In this document: positions 20,192-31,559 of the stretch, one piece after another
How the letters are laid out: each line of letters starts with the position of its first letter
How positions within the stretch are numbered: position 1 is the stretch's first letter
NCBI RefSeq assembly: GCF_016615815.1
Contig: NZ_CP067112.1
Span: forward strand, 1,612,001 to 1,676,000
Reading direction: 5' to 3'
Length of the DNA: 64,000 nt
From: Luteimonas sp. MC1572
Lineage (GTDB): Bacteria > Pseudomonadota > Gammaproteobacteria > Xanthomonadales > Xanthomonadaceae
Translations under genes and position numbers: made by a program
The notes under the pieces: model-generated
Seen by the model: the letters and a program-made list of their open reading frames with translations, nothing else
The model's database searches: none
What the model was told of the DNA's origin: nothing

Positions 20192-21060
20192 ATGCCGTCG
20201 ACACACCTGTCATCGAAGCCCGCGGCCTGCGCAAGTCCTACCGCGGCAAGCCGGCGCTGGACGGCACCAGCTTCAGCGTCGCCCCCGGCCGCATCGTCGG
20301 CCTGATCGGTCCCAACGGCGCCGGCAAGACCACCGCCCTCAAGGCGATGCTGGGCTTGGTCGGCTTCGAGGGCGACCTCAAGGTCCTCGGGCGTGACCCG
20401 CGCCACGACCGCGACGCGCTCATGAACGACGTCTGCTTCATCGCCGACGTCGCCGTGCTGCCGCGTTGGATGCGCGTGCGCGAGGCCATCGCCTTCGTCG
20501 AGGGCGTGCACCCGCGCTTCGATCGGGCCCGCTGCGAGCGCTTCCTGGCCAACACCAAACTCGACCCGAAGATGCGGGTGCGCGAGATGTCCAAGGGCAT
20601 GATCGTGCAGCTGCACCTGGCCCTGGTGATGGCGATCGACGCGCGCCTGCTGGTGCTCGACGAGCCCACGCTCGGCCTCGACATCCTCTACCGCAAGGAG
20701 TTCTACCAGCGCCTCCTGGAGGACTACTTCGACGAGGAGAAGACCATCATCGTCACCACCCACCAGGTGGAGGAGATCGAGCACATCCTCACCGACGTGC
20801 TGTTCATCCGCGACGGCCGGATCGTCGTGGACGCGCCGATGGACGCGCTCGCCGAGCGCTTCACCGAGGTGCTGGTGGATGCCGGCCAGCTCGACGCCGC
20901 CCGCGCCGTCGCCCCCATCGAGGAGCGCGCCCTGCCCTTCGGCAAGACGGTGATGCTGTTCGACGGCGTCCCGCGCGCTTCGCTCACCGCCTTCGGCGAG
21001 ACCCGCACCCCCGGCCTGGCCGACCTGTTCGTGGCCACCATGAAAGGAACCTACGCATGA
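20188..21060 (+). CDS. ABC transporter ATP-binding protein
   Basis: A 290-residue ATPase with Walker A GPNGAGKTTA at about residue 43, a degenerate signature EMSKGM in place of LSGGQ, and Walker B LLVLDEPTLGLD, followed by a switch histidine in TTHQVEE. The C-terminal 70 residues carry an extra domain as in YtrB/CcmA-type subunits of ABC-2 exporters. It overlaps the gntR stop and the permease start by four bases each, so it is translated as a unit with them. It energises the following permease. The transported substrate is not evident; in related operons these systems are tied to antimicrobial or envelope stress. Confidence 0.9.
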   Translation: MNAVDTPVIEARGLRKSYRGKPALDGTSFSVAPGRIVGLIGPNGAGKTTALKAMLGLVGFEGDLKVLGRDPRHDRDALMNDVCFIADVAVLPRWMRVREAIAFVEGVHPRFDRARCERFLANTKLDPKMRVREMSKGMIVQLHLALVMAIDARLLVLDEPTLGLDILYRKEFYQRLLEDYFDEEKTIIVTTHQVEEIEHILTDVLFIRDGRIVVDAPMDALAERFTEVLVDAGQLDAARAVAPIEERALPFGKTVMLFDGVPRASLTAFGETRTPGLADLFVATMKGTYA

Positions 21061-22106
21061 ACGCCCACGCCGACACCCTGCCGGTGGCGCGCACCCCGGC
21101 CCATCGCACCCATCGTTTCGCCCTCCTGCTGCGCCGCGAGTTCTGGGAGCACAAGGGCGGGTTCCTCTGGGCGCCGTTCATCGCCGGCGCGATCTCGCTG
21201 CTGCTGACGATGGTGTTCATCGTCATCGCCCACGTCGCCGCGAACCGGACCTCGTCCGACGCCAGGATCATGCTCGACGACGGGTCCTCGATGTCGATCA
21301 ACGGCCTGGACCTTGGGGTCCTGACATCGCAATTGAGCGCGCAGGACAAGCTGCAGCTCGCCAACGGCATCGACGTGACCATGCTGCTGTCGTCCAGCTG
21401 GCCGTTCATCGTGCTGGCGTTCGTGATGTTCTTCTACTGCCTGGGCGCGCTGTACGACGAGCGCAAGGACCGCAGCGTGCTGTTCTGGAAGTCGCTGCCG
21501 GTGTCGGATGGCGAGACGGTGCTGTCGAAGGTCGTCAGCGTGGCGCTGGTGGCGCCGCTGCTGGCCACGCTCGCCGCGATCGCCACGATGCTCGCCTTCC
21601 TCGCCATGCTGAGCGTGGTGGTGATGTTCCACGGCGGCAACGCCTGGGAGCTGATCTGGGGGCCGGGCAGTCCCGCCCTGATCGCGGTCCAGCTGCTGGC
21701 GGCAATCCCGGTCTACGCGGTGTGGGCGCTGCCGACCATCGGCTGGCTGATGCTGTGTTCCGTGTGGTCGCGCAGCAAGCCGTTCCTGTGGGCGCTGATG
21801 GTCCCGGTCCTGTCCGGCACCTTTGTCTCCATGTTCGGCGTGATGCGCCTGTTCAACGCCGACGCCAGCTGGTTCTGGGGCCACGTGGTGGCACGCATGC
21901 TGCTGGGCGTGGTGCCGCTCACGCCGATGGACATCGCCCGGCTGGACGGCGCGGATCTCGATGGCCCCGGCGGCATGTCGCTGCTGCTTGGCGTGCCCCA
22001 GGTGTATTCCAACCTGCTGTCACCCTCCATGTGGATCGGCGCCGCGGCGGGCATCGCGATGCTGTACGCCGCCACCCGCCTGCGCCGCTGGCGCGACGAC
22101 GGCTGA
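21057..22106 (+). CDS. ABC-2 type permease
   Basis: A 349-residue inner-membrane protein with six or so hydrophobic segments: an early one near residues 33-60, a periplasmic loop of about 60 residues (SSDARIMLDDGSSMSINGLD region), then clustered helices from about residue 115 (WPFIVLAFVMFFYCLGALYDERKDRSVLFWKSLPVS). The cytoplasmic YDERKDRSVLFWKSLP stretch is typical of ABC-2 exporters and couples to the ATPase. It starts at the ATG overlapping the ATPase stop; a longer frame upstream is a shadow. It is the last gene of the four-gene operon; the fumarase gene beyond it runs the opposite way. Confidence 0.88.
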   Translation: MNAHADTLPVARTPAHRTHRFALLLRREFWEHKGGFLWAPFIAGAISLLLTMVFIVIAHVAANRTSSDARIMLDDGSSMSINGLDLGVLTSQLSAQDKLQLANGIDVTMLLSSSWPFIVLAFVMFFYCLGALYDERKDRSVLFWKSLPVSDGETVLSKVVSVALVAPLLATLAAIATMLAFLAMLSVVVMFHGGNAWELIWGPGSPALIAVQLLAAIPVYAVWALPTIGWLMLCSVWSRSKPFLWALMVPVLSGTFVSMFGVMRLFNADASWFWGHVVARMLLGVVPLTPMDIARLDGADLDGPGGMSLLLGVPQVYSNLLSPSMWIGAAAGIAMLYAATRLRRWRDDG

Positions 22107-22124
22107 TCGACGGCCGCTGCGCCC

Positions 22125-23519
22125 TCATTCGTTGCCGTGGATGCCGCCACGGGTGAGGGCCAGCGGATCGAGCAGCGCGCGCAGGCGCGCTTCCGGCATC
22201 CCGGTGGCTTCGATCGCCACCTCCAGCACAGGCCTGCCCTCGCGGTAGGCCTGTTTTGCGATGGCCGCGGCCTTTTCATACCCGATCACCGGGTTGAGGG
22301 CGGTCACCAGGATGGGATTGCGGCCAAGGGCGGCATCGACCACGTCGCGACGCACCTTGAGCCCGGCGATGCTGCGATCCGCCAGCAGCCGCGACACGTT
22401 GGCCAGCAGGCCGATCGACTCAAGCAGGTTGCTCGCCACCAGCGGCAGGGTGACGTTCAACTGGAAGTTGCCGGTCTGCCCGGCAATCGAGATCGCGACG
22501 TGATGGCCCATCACCTGCGCGCAGACCATCACCGTCGCTTCGGCGAGCACCGGGTTGACCTTGCCGGGCATGATCGAACTGCCCGGCTGCAGCGCCGGCA
22601 GCTCGATCTCGCCCAGTCCGGCCAGCGGCCCGGCATTCATCCAGCGCAGGTCGTTTGCGATCTTCATCAGCGCCACCGCCAGCGCGTTGAGCTGGCCGGA
22701 CAGCTCCACCGCGTCGTCCTGGGACGCGATGCCTTCGAACTTGTCGGCGGCGGACTCGAACTTCGTCTTCGTCGCCTGCGACAAGGCCTTGGCCATCTCG
22801 CGCCCGAAGCGCGGATCGGCGTTGATGCCGGTGCCGATCGCGGTGCCGCCAATGGGCAGCCGGCGCAGGCGTGCGAGGCAATCCTTCAGCCGCGCCTCCG
22901 CGGACGCGAGCTGCGCCGACCAGGCGCCGAATTCCTGCGCGAAGGTCAGCGGCATGGCGTCCATGAGGTGCGTGCGCCCGGTCTTGACGACCTTGCCGAG
23001 CGCCCGGCCGCGCCGGTCGATGGTGCGCCGCAGGTGCGCGACCGCCGGCAGCAGGTCCTCCACCACCGCCAGCTGCGCGCTCACACGCAGCGCGGTCGGG
23101 ATCACGTCATTGGAACTCTGACCGAGGTTCACCTGGTCGTTGGCGTGCACGGCGCGACCGAGCGCGCGCCCGGCCAGGGTGGCGATCACCTCGTTGGCAT
23201 TCATGTTCGACGAGGTGCCGGAGCCGGTCTGGTAGATGTCGACCGGGAAGTGGGCGTCGTGTTGCCCGGCGGCGACCTCCCTGGCGGCGCGCGCGATACC
23301 GCGGGCGATGCCCTTCGGCAGCAGCCCGAAGCCGGCATTCACCTCCGCCGCGGCGCCCTTCACCAGCCCGAGCGCGCGGATGAAGCCGCGCGGCATCGGC
23401 CGTCCGCTGATCGGGAAATTGTCGACCGCGCGCTGCGTCTGCGCGCCCCACAGGGCGTCGGCGGGCACCTGCAGCTCGCCCATGCTGTCGTGCTCGGTCC
23501 TGGACTCGTGTCGCGCCAT
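22125..23519 (-). CDS. fumC: Class II fumarate hydratase
   Basis: A 464-residue iron-free fumarase that interconverts fumarate and malate in the TCA cycle. The family blocks are present in order: EHDSMGELQVPADALWGAQTQRA at the N-terminus, GSGTSSNMNANEV, TGRTHLMDAMPLTFAQEF with the catalytic-region histidine, and the GSSIMPGKVNP signature with the catalytic serine loop. The ATG at 23519 is used; a longer frame to 23555 lacks support. It is transcribed divergently from purB, another member of the same fumarase/aspartase superfamily, across a 137-base gap. The two are not close copies. Confidence 0.96.
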   Translation of the reverse strand: MARHESRTEHDSMGELQVPADALWGAQTQRAVDNFPISGRPMPRGFIRALGLVKGAAAEVNAGFGLLPKGIARGIARAAREVAAGQHDAHFPVDIYQTGSGTSSNMNANEVIATLAGRALGRAVHANDQVNLGQSSNDVIPTALRVSAQLAVVEDLLPAVAHLRRTIDRRGRALGKVVKTGRTHLMDAMPLTFAQEFGAWSAQLASAEARLKDCLARLRRLPIGGTAIGTGINADPRFGREMAKALSQATKTKFESAADKFEGIASQDDAVELSGQLNALAVALMKIANDLRWMNAGPLAGLGEIELPALQPGSSIMPGKVNPVLAEATVMVCAQVMGHHVAISIAGQTGNFQLNVTLPLVASNLLESIGLLANVSRLLADRSIAGLKVRRDVVDAALGRNPILVTALNPVIGYEKAAAIAKQAYREGRPVLEVAIEATGMPEARLRALLDPLALTRGGIHGNE

Positions 23520-23581
23520 GGTGGTGACCCGCTGCCGGTGTGGTCGCGCGAGCATACGCCGCGCCTCGCGATGCCCGCGTC

Positions 23582-25027
<1,446 letters not shown>

Positions 25028-25065
25028 ACCCGACCGCACGCCCCGCCTCCACGGAGCCCGCACAC

Positions 25066-26295
25066 ATGGCCGCATCCCGCGCCAAACCCCTCCCTTTCGA
25101 AGTCCATGGCAAGCCCGGCCGCCTGCTGGGCATGCCCCCCCGCGCGTTCCTGCGCGACTACTGGCAGAAACGCCCGCTGCTGATCCGCGGCGCGTTCCCC
25201 GGCTACACCTCGCCGGTCGAGCCCGACGACCTCGCCGGACTGGCCTGCGAGGACGGCGTGCTCGCGCGCCTGATCCAGCACGACCGCGCCAGTGACGGCT
25301 GGACCGTGCGCAGCGGACCTTTCCCCGAAGAACTGTTCCCGGGCCTCGGCGATCGCGACTGGACCCTGCTGGTGCAGGACATGGACAAGTGGGATCCGGA
25401 CATCGCCGCGCTGGTCGATGCCTTCGATTTCCTGCCGCGCTGGCGGATCGACGACGTGATGGTCAGCTTCGCCGCCACCGGCGGCTCGGTCGGCGCGCAC
25501 GTCGACCAGTACGACGTGTTCCTGCTGCAGGCCCAGGGCCATCGCCGCTGGCAGATCGACGCCGGCGACGCGATGGGCCACGGCGTGCCGGCGATGGCAT
25601 TCCGCGACGACGTCGAGTTGAAGCTGCTGCGCGAGTTCGTGCCCACCCACGACTGGGTGCTGGCACCCGGCGACATGCTCTACCTGCCGCCGAACGTGCC
25701 GCACAACGGCGTGGCCGAGGATCCCTGCCTGACCTTCTCGCTCGGCATGCGCGCGCCGGCCACCGCCGAGCTGATGGGGGATTACATCGATACCCTCGCC
25801 GCCGAGGCCGACGAGTCGCTGCGCTACACCGATCCCGACCTTGCCCCGCCGCGTGACGCCAACGAGATCGACGCCACGGCGATGGGACGCGTGGTCGAGG
25901 CGCTGAACGCGATCCGCATGGCCGACGCCGATGCGCTCGGCGACTGGTTCGGGCGCTTCATCACCACCTACCGCAGCGCGGCAGGCCCGGGCCTGCCCGA
26001 GTCGCCTGCGCGCTCGCGGATCGAGGTGGAATGGGACCTGCAGCAGGGTGCGGTACTGGTGCGCCATCCGTGGACGCGCGTGGCATGGCGGCGCGCCAGG
26101 CGCGGCGCCAGCCTCTATATCGCCGGACACTGCCACGCGCTGCCGGTGCGCGACGCGCAGCGCCTGTCCGCGGCCGCGGTGCTCGACGCCACCACCTACG
26201 CTGCATTGTCCGAGGCCGCGCGCGACTGCGTCATGGCGCTGGTCACCGAAGGGCATTACCGCCTGGACATGGACGATGACGGGGACACGCCTTGA
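25066..26295 (+). CDS. roxA: Cupin/JmjC ribosomal protein uL16 arginine 3-hydroxylase (RoxA/YcfD)
   Basis: A 409-residue Fe(II)/2-oxoglutarate oxygenase of the ROX family; E. coli YcfD hydroxylates an arginine of ribosomal protein L16. The iron triad is visible as His145 and Asp147 (GAHVDQYDVFLLQ) and His213 (LPPNVPHNG) on a double-stranded beta-helix. The N-terminal DYWQKRPLLIRGAFPG and the C-terminal winged-helix extension match YcfD in length and order. It starts 38 bases after purB and its stop overlaps the next start as TTGA. The link with translation is from the family; the exact residue hydroxylated here is not shown. Confidence 0.9.
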   Translation: MAASRAKPLPFEVHGKPGRLLGMPPRAFLRDYWQKRPLLIRGAFPGYTSPVEPDDLAGLACEDGVLARLIQHDRASDGWTVRSGPFPEELFPGLGDRDWTLLVQDMDKWDPDIAALVDAFDFLPRWRIDDVMVSFAATGGSVGAHVDQYDVFLLQAQGHRRWQIDAGDAMGHGVPAMAFRDDVELKLLREFVPTHDWVLAPGDMLYLPPNVPHNGVAEDPCLTFSLGMRAPATAELMGDYIDTLAAEADESLRYTDPDLAPPRDANEIDATAMGRVVEALNAIRMADADALGDWFGRFITTYRSAAGPGLPESPARSRIEVEWDLQQGAVLVRHPWTRVAWRRARRGASLYIAGHCHALPVRDAQRLSAAAVLDATTYAALSEAARDCVMALVTEGHYRLDMDDDGDTP

Positions 26296-27203
26296 GCGGG
26301 ACATCGATATTCCGCGTCGACATCGTCGGCTGGGATGACGCCGGCGCCGCGCTCTCGGGCGTCCGCAGCGCCGTATTCGTCGACGAACTGGGCATTGCCG
26401 CGGAGCTCGAGAACGATGGCCAGGACGCGCGCTGCTGGCATGTGCAGGCGCGCGACCAGCACGGCTGCACCATCGGTGCGGGGCGGCTGGACCCGGATGG
26501 CCGGATCGGGCGCATGGCCGTGCTCCCCGCGTGGCGCGACCGCGGCGTGGGCAACGCCATGCTGCAGGCGCTGCTCCGCCAGGCGCGCAGCGCCGGGCGC
26601 GGCGACGTGTTCCTGCACGCCCAGGTCGATGCGGCGCCGTTCTACCAGCGCAACGGCTTCACGGCCGAGGGCCCGCGCTTCACCGAGGCCGGCATCACGC
26701 ATCAGACCATGCGCCTGGCGTTCGACCACGCGCAGTCGATCAGCGACCGCGAGGGAGCCGTGGCGATCACCTCGGTGCTGGTGGCTTCGGCGCGCCGGCG
26801 CCTGCGCATCCTCACCCGCGCGCTCGACCCCGGGCTGTACGACGACCCGCGCGTGCTGGCCGCGCTGCGCAGCCTGGCCACCGGCACCAGCGGCGTCGAG
26901 GTGCAGGTGCTGCTGTTCGATGCCGGGGCCGCGCAGCGCGCCCATTCCCCGCTGCTCGCCTTGGCCCAGCGCCTGCCGAGCGTGTTCGCGTTCCGCGAGC
27001 TCGAGGATCCGGTGGACCGCGCCCGTGCCGATGCGTTCATCGTCAACGACGCCGGCGGCTACTACCACCGCGGACTGGGCCACCGCTTCGACGGCGAGGC
27101 GCAACGCGAAGGCGCGGGCCGTGCCCGCCAGCTGGCCGAAGCCTTCGACCCGGTGTGGGAACGCTCGCGGCCCTGCGGCGAGTTGCGCGCGCTGGGGCTC
27201 TGA
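26292..27203 (+). CDS. GNAT N-acetyltransferase with a C-terminal DUF7931-like domain
   Basis: A 303-residue two-part protein. Residues 1-140 are a GNAT fold of the ElaA/YjcF type: RMAVLPAWRDRGVGNAMLQALL gives the acetyl-CoA loop (R-x-x-G-V-G) and HAQVDAAPFYQRNGF the last strands. Residues 150-303 form a second domain (TSVLVASARRRLRILTRALDP, later AFIVNDAGGYYHRGLGHRF) that resembles the DUF7931 domain found fused to such acetyltransferases in xanthomonads and looks phospholipase-D-like in its strand-helix pattern, but no HKD motif is seen. The start is TTG overlapping the roxA stop. Substrate unknown. Confidence 0.8.
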   Translation: MSGTSIFRVDIVGWDDAGAALSGVRSAVFVDELGIAAELENDGQDARCWHVQARDQHGCTIGAGRLDPDGRIGRMAVLPAWRDRGVGNAMLQALLRQARSAGRGDVFLHAQVDAAPFYQRNGFTAEGPRFTEAGITHQTMRLAFDHAQSISDREGAVAITSVLVASARRRLRILTRALDPGLYDDPRVLAALRSLATGTSGVEVQVLLFDAGAAQRAHSPLLALAQRLPSVFAFRELEDPVDRARADAFIVNDAGGYYHRGLGHRFDGEAQREGAGRARQLAEAFDPVWERSRPCGELRALGL

Positions 27204-27233
27204 AGACAGATGCCGCCAGCATGGTCGAACGCG

Positions 27234-27249
27234 TTGCCAGCGTTGGCAA
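27234..27249. terminator. Short hairpin after the GNAT gene
   Basis: TTGCCA and TGGCAA pair around a GCGT loop, 31 bases past the GNAT stop. It is a weak terminator candidate that would separate the purB-side genes from the sucA operon. Confidence 0.3.
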
Positions 27250-27297
27250 TGGAACGGTCGGACCCAACGCGTGATGCGCCGCGGCAGCCGCTGCGGC

Positions 27298-27303
27298 TAT
27301 AAT
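27298..27303 (+). promoter_or_regulatory. Consensus -10 box of the sucA operon
   Basis: A perfect TATAAT lies 92 bases before the sucA GTG. No matching -35 is present at 16-18 bases, so the promoter may depend on an activator. The leader of roughly 85 bases has no obvious structure. Confidence 0.5.
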
Positions 27304-27395
27304 TGCCGTCCTTCACATGCCCTGCGCCATTACCGCACCACATGGTGCGTGCCAGGCGCGGCCAATCCCCCGAAAAGAGCCTGACAAGACCAGAC

Positions 27396-30263
27396 GTGGA
27401 CAGTCTACTGAAGCAGTTTGCGCAGTCCTCCCAGCTTGGCGCCAATGCCGCCTATATCGAGGACCTGTACGAGCAGTATCTCGTGGACCCCGACGTCGTC
27501 GGCGACAAATGGAAGGCCTGGTTCGACGCCTTCAAGGGGCGTGAGGCGGGGGACATCCCCCACTCGGTGGTGATCGACGCGGTCGCCCGCGCCGGCCGCG
27601 AGGCCGCCGCCGGCACGCACAGCGTCGCCAGCCCGGTCGACATGGAGGCGCAGCGCAAGCAGGGTTCGGTGCTCAAGCTGATCACCGCGTACCGTTCGCG
27701 CGGCCACCTGCGCGCCGAAACCGATCCGCTGGCGATGGCCACCAAGCCGGAAGCACCGGATCTCGAGCTGCCGTTCCACGGCCTGTCCGACGCCGACCTC
27801 GACACCGAGTTCGCCACCGGCCCGGGCGGCAACGCCACCAGCACCTTCGGCGGCGCGGCGCGGATGCGCCTGCGCGACCTGCTGGGCATGCTGCGCGCCA
27901 CCTATACCGGCCCGATCGGCGCCGAGTTCATGCACATCCCGGAAGCCGACCAGCGGCGCTGGATGTACGAGCGCATGGAAACCGCGAGTGGCCGCTTCAA
28001 CCATGCCGCCGACGAGCAGCGCCGGATCCTCGAGCGCCTGACCGCGGCCGAGGGCCTTGAACGCTACCTGCACACCAAGTACGTCGGCCAGAAGCGCTTC
28101 TCGCTGGAAGGCGGCGACTCGCTCATCCCGCTGCTCGACACCGTGATCCAGAACGCCGGGTCCGACGGCGTCAAGGACGTGGTGATCGGCATGGCCCACC
28201 GCGGCCGCCTCAACGTGCTGGTCAATACGCTCGGCAAGAGCCCGCGCAAGCTGTTCGACGAGTTCGAAGGCAAGTTCGAGCACCACGACCGCGCGCACGC
28301 CGGCGACGTGAAGTACCACATGGGCTTCTCCGCCGACGTGGTCACGCCCGGTGGCCCGGTGCACCTCGCGCTGGCGTTCAATCCTTCGCACCTCGAGATC
28401 GTCGACCCGGTAGTCGCCGGCTCGGTGCGCTCGCGCCAGGAGCGCCGTGGCGACACCGCGCGCAAGCAGGTGATGCCCATCCTGATCCACGGCGACGCGG
28501 CGTTTGCCGGCCAGGGCGTGGTGATGGAGCTGTTCCAGATGTCGCAGGCGCGCGGTTTCGCCGTCGGCGGCACCCTGCACATCGTCATCAACAACCAGGT
28601 CGGCTTCACCACCAGCCACCGCGAGGACGCGCGCTCCACGCTGTACTGCACCGACGTCGCCAAGATGATCGGCGCGCCGGTGCTGCACGTGAACGCCGAC
28701 GACCCGGAAGCGGTCGCGTTCGCCGCGCGCCTGGCCTACGACTTCCGCCAGCAGTTCAGCAAGGACGTGGTGATCGACCTCGTCTGCTACCGCCGCTGGG
28801 GCCACAACGAGGCCGACGAGCCCGCCATCACCCAGCCGGTGATGTACCAGGTGATCCGCAAGCACAAGACCACCCGCGAGCTGTATGCCGCGCGCCTCGA
28901 GGCCGAGGGCGTGCTGCCGGCCGACGGCGGCAAGGCGCTGGTGGACGGTTTCCGCGACCGGCTCGATGCCGGCGAAGTCACCACCGAACTGGCACCGGTC
29001 GAGAAGACCCCGCCGGGCAGCGCGATGTTCGTCGACTGGGGCAAGTACCTGGCCGGCGCGCTGTCGGACGAGATCAGCACCGCGATCGACGGCGAGCGCC
29101 TGCGCACGCTGGCCGCGTCCATCACCACGATCCCGGACGAGGTGGAGCTGCATTCGCGCGTCGCCAAGGTGTACGAAGAGCGCCGCAAGATGGCCGCTGG
29201 CGAAGTGCCCGCCGACTGGGGCTTCGCCGAGAACCTCGCCTACGCCACCATCCTCGACGAAGGCTACGGGCTGCGTCTGGTGGGCCAGGACGTCGGCCGC
29301 GGCACGTTCACACACCGCCACGCGATCCTCCACGACCAGAAGACCGACGCGTACTACCTGCCGCTGGCCAAGCTGGCCACGTCGCCGGAGCGCGCCAGGA
29401 TCATCGACTCGCTGCTCAGCGAAGAAGCGGTCATGGCCTACGAGTACGGGTTCTCCACCACCGACCCCAACACCCTGTGCATCTGGGAAGGGCAGTTCGG
29501 CGACTTCGCCAACGGCGCGCAGGTGGTGATCGACCAGTTCATCGCCTCCGGCGAAGCCAAGTGGGGCCGCATCACCGGCCTGACCCTGCTGCTGCCGCAC
29601 GGCTACGAAGGCCAAGGCCCCGAGCACAGCTCGGCGCGCCTGGAGCGCTTCCTGCAGCTGTGCGCGCTCGACAACATGCTGGTCTGCGTGCCGTCCACGC
29701 CGGCGCAGGCGTTCCACATGCTGCGCCGCCAGATGCTCATGACCACGCGCAAGCCGCTGGTGGTGATGTCGCCGAAGTCGCTGCTGCGCCACAAGCTCGC
29801 GGTGTCGACGCTCGACGAGATGGCGGGCGGCGAGTTCCAGCACCTCATCGGCGATGCCACGGCCAAGCCGGCCAAGACGAAGCGCGTGGTGCTGTGCTCG
29901 GGCAAGGTCTACTACGACCTGATCGAGGACCAGGCCAAGCGCGGCCAGGACGATGTCGCCATCGTCCGCGTCGAGCAGCTGTATCCGTTCCCGCGCGTCG
30001 CGCTGGGCGCGGAACTGGAAAAGTACGGCAAGGCCACCACCGTGGTCTGGTGCCAGGAAGAGCCGCAGAACCAGGGCGCGTGGTACCAGATCCGCCACCA
30101 CCTGCAGGCGTGCCTGGCATCCGGCCAGGAGCTGCACTACGCCGGGCGCCCGCGTTCGCCGTCGCCGGCCGCCGGACACTTCGCCGACCACGTGGTCGAG
30201 CAGCAGAAGCTGGTCGCCGACGCCCTCATCGAACCCGCCGGCAGCGTTTTCGCAGCCGACTGA
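27396..30263 (+). CDS. sucA: 2-oxoglutarate dehydrogenase E1 component
   Basis: A 955-residue thiamine-diphosphate enzyme that decarboxylates 2-oxoglutarate and passes succinyl to the lipoyl group of SucB in the TCA cycle. The N-terminal segment (LLKQFAQSSQLGANAAYIEDLYEQYL, about residues 3-28) is the E2-binding arm. GMAHRGRLNVL and the ThDP/Mg region with GDAAFAGQGVV and NNQVGFTT follow; the C-terminal transketolase part has YEYGFS and LLPHGYEGQGPEHSSARLERFLQLC. The start is GTG at 27396, where the homologous MDxLLKQF sequence begins; the longer frame is unsupported. First gene of sucA-sucB-lpd, with 42 bases to sucB. Confidence 0.96.
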   Translation: MDSLLKQFAQSSQLGANAAYIEDLYEQYLVDPDVVGDKWKAWFDAFKGREAGDIPHSVVIDAVARAGREAAAGTHSVASPVDMEAQRKQGSVLKLITAYRSRGHLRAETDPLAMATKPEAPDLELPFHGLSDADLDTEFATGPGGNATSTFGGAARMRLRDLLGMLRATYTGPIGAEFMHIPEADQRRWMYERMETASGRFNHAADEQRRILERLTAAEGLERYLHTKYVGQKRFSLEGGDSLIPLLDTVIQNAGSDGVKDVVIGMAHRGRLNVLVNTLGKSPRKLFDEFEGKFEHHDRAHAGDVKYHMGFSADVVTPGGPVHLALAFNPSHLEIVDPVVAGSVRSRQERRGDTARKQVMPILIHGDAAFAGQGVVMELFQMSQARGFAVGGTLHIVINNQVGFTTSHREDARSTLYCTDVAKMIGAPVLHVNADDPEAVAFAARLAYDFRQQFSKDVVIDLVCYRRWGHNEADEPAITQPVMYQVIRKHKTTRELYAARLEAEGVLPADGGKALVDGFRDRLDAGEVTTELAPVEKTPPGSAMFVDWGKYLAGALSDEISTAIDGERLRTLAASITTIPDEVELHSRVAKVYEERRKMAAGEVPADWGFAENLAYATILDEGYGLRLVGQDVGRGTFTHRHAILHDQKTDAYYLPLAKLATSPERARIIDSLLSEEAVMAYEYGFSTTDPNTLCIWEGQFGDFANGAQVVIDQFIASGEAKWGRITGLTLLLPHGYEGQGPEHSSARLERFLQLCALDNMLVCVPSTPAQAFHMLRRQMLMTTRKPLVVMSPKSLLRHKLAVSTLDEMAGGEFQHLIGDATAKPAKTKRVVLCSGKVYYDLIEDQAKRGQDDVAIVRVEQLYPFPRVALGAELEKYGKATTVVWCQEEPQNQGAWYQIRHHLQACLASGQELHYAGRPRSPSPAAGHFADHVVEQQKLVADALIEPAGSVFAAD

Positions 30264-30305
30264 CCCCCTACACGCCACACGCCAAGACCAGGACGCACCC
30301 AGACC

Positions 30306-31544
30306 ATGGCCACCGAAATCAAGGTACCGGTACTCCCCGAATCCGTTTCCGACGCGACCATCGCCACCTGGCACAAGAAGGTGGGCGACGCCGTCGCGCG
30401 CGACGAGAACATCGTCGACCTGGAGACCGACAAGGTCGTCCTCGAAGTGCCCTCCACCGTTGACGGCGTGATCAGGGAGCTCAAGTTCGAAGAGGGCGCC
30501 ACGGTCAACAGCCAGCAGGTGATCGCGATCATCGAGGAAGGCGCTGCCGCCGCGAAGCCCGACGCCGCGCCCGCTGCCGGCGCCGCCAAGGCCGAGCCCG
30601 CCGCCGGCGCGCAGGAAGTCATGCCCAAGGCCGCGGCCGCGAAGCTCGAGGCCAAGGCGCCCGCCTCCACGCGTCCCGCGCCGGCCGGTGGCACCGATGC
30701 CCTGCCCCCGGGCGCGCGCTTCACCGCGGTCAAGGACGGCATCGATCCGTCGCAGGTCGAAGGCACCGGCCGCCGTGGCGCGGTGACCAAGGAAGACCTG
30801 GTCAACTACGCATCGGGCAAGGGTGCGGGTGTCTCCGGCGGCGCGCGCCCCGAGGAGCGCGTGCCGATGACGCGCATCCGCAAGCGCATCGCCGAGCGCC
30901 TGATGCAGTCCAAGAACTCCACCGCCATGCTGACCTCGTTCAACGAAGTCAACCTGGGCAAGGTGATGGCCATGCGCAAGGAGCTGGGCGAAGCGTTCCA
31001 GAAGCAGTACGGCGTGAAACTCGGCTTCATGAGCTTCTTCGCCAAGGCCGCCGCCAACGCGCTGCAGAAGTACCCGGTGGTCAACGCCTCGGTCGACGGC
31101 GACGACATCATCTACCACGGCTACTCCGACATCTCGATCGCGGTGTCGACCGAGAAGGGCCTGGTGACCCCCGTGCTGCGCAACGTCGAGCGCATGGGCT
31201 TCGCCGACATCGAACTGCAGATCGGCGATTTCGCCAGGAAGGCGCGCGACGGCAAGCTGTCGCTGGACGACCTGCAGGGCGGCACCTTCACGATCACCAA
31301 CGGCGGCACCTTCGGTTCGCTGATGTCGACGCCGATCGTCAACCCGCCGCAGTCGGCGATCCTCGGCATGCACGCCATCAAGGAGCGCGCGATCGTCGAG
31401 AACGGTGCCGTGGTTGCCGCGCCGATGATGTACATCGCGCTCAGCTACGACCACCGCATCATCGACGGCAAGGAAGCCGTGCTGTTCCTGGTGGACATCA
31501 AGGACCAGCTGGAAAACCCGCATCGCATGCTGTTGGGCATGTAA
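30306..31544 (+). CDS. sucB: Dihydrolipoyllysine-residue succinyltransferase (E2)
   Basis: A 412-residue E2 core subunit of the 2-oxoglutarate dehydrogenase complex. One lipoyl domain occupies residues 1-77, with the lipoylated lysine in [13 protein letters not shown]. An Ala/Pro-rich linker runs to about 135, then a peripheral subunit-binding segment ([20 protein letters not shown]), whose first helix is shortened compared with E. coli. The catalytic domain fills the C-terminal half and ends with the acyltransferase motif [12 protein letters not shown] (His and Asp). It lies between sucA and lpd with short gaps, so all three are one operon. Confidence 0.96.
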   Translation: MATEIKVPVLPESVSDATIATWHKKVGDAVARDENIVDLETDKVVLEVPSTVDGVIRELKFEEGATVNSQQVIAIIEEGAAAAKPDAAPAAGAAKAEPAAGAQEVMPKAAAAKLEAKAPASTRPAPAGGTDALPPGARFTAVKDGIDPSQVEGTGRRGAVTKEDLVNYASGKGAGVSGGARPEERVPMTRIRKRIAERLMQSKNSTAMLTSFNEVNLGKVMAMRKELGEAFQKQYGVKLGFMSFFAKAAANALQKYPVVNASVDGDDIIYHGYSDISIAVSTEKGLVTPVLRNVERMGFADIELQIGDFARKARDGKLSLDDLQGGTFTITNGGTFGSLMSTPIVNPPQSAILGMHAIKERAIVENGAVVAAPMMYIALSYDHRIIDGKEAVLFLVDIKDQLENPHRMLLGM

Positions 31545-31559
31545 GGAAAAGGAACGGAC

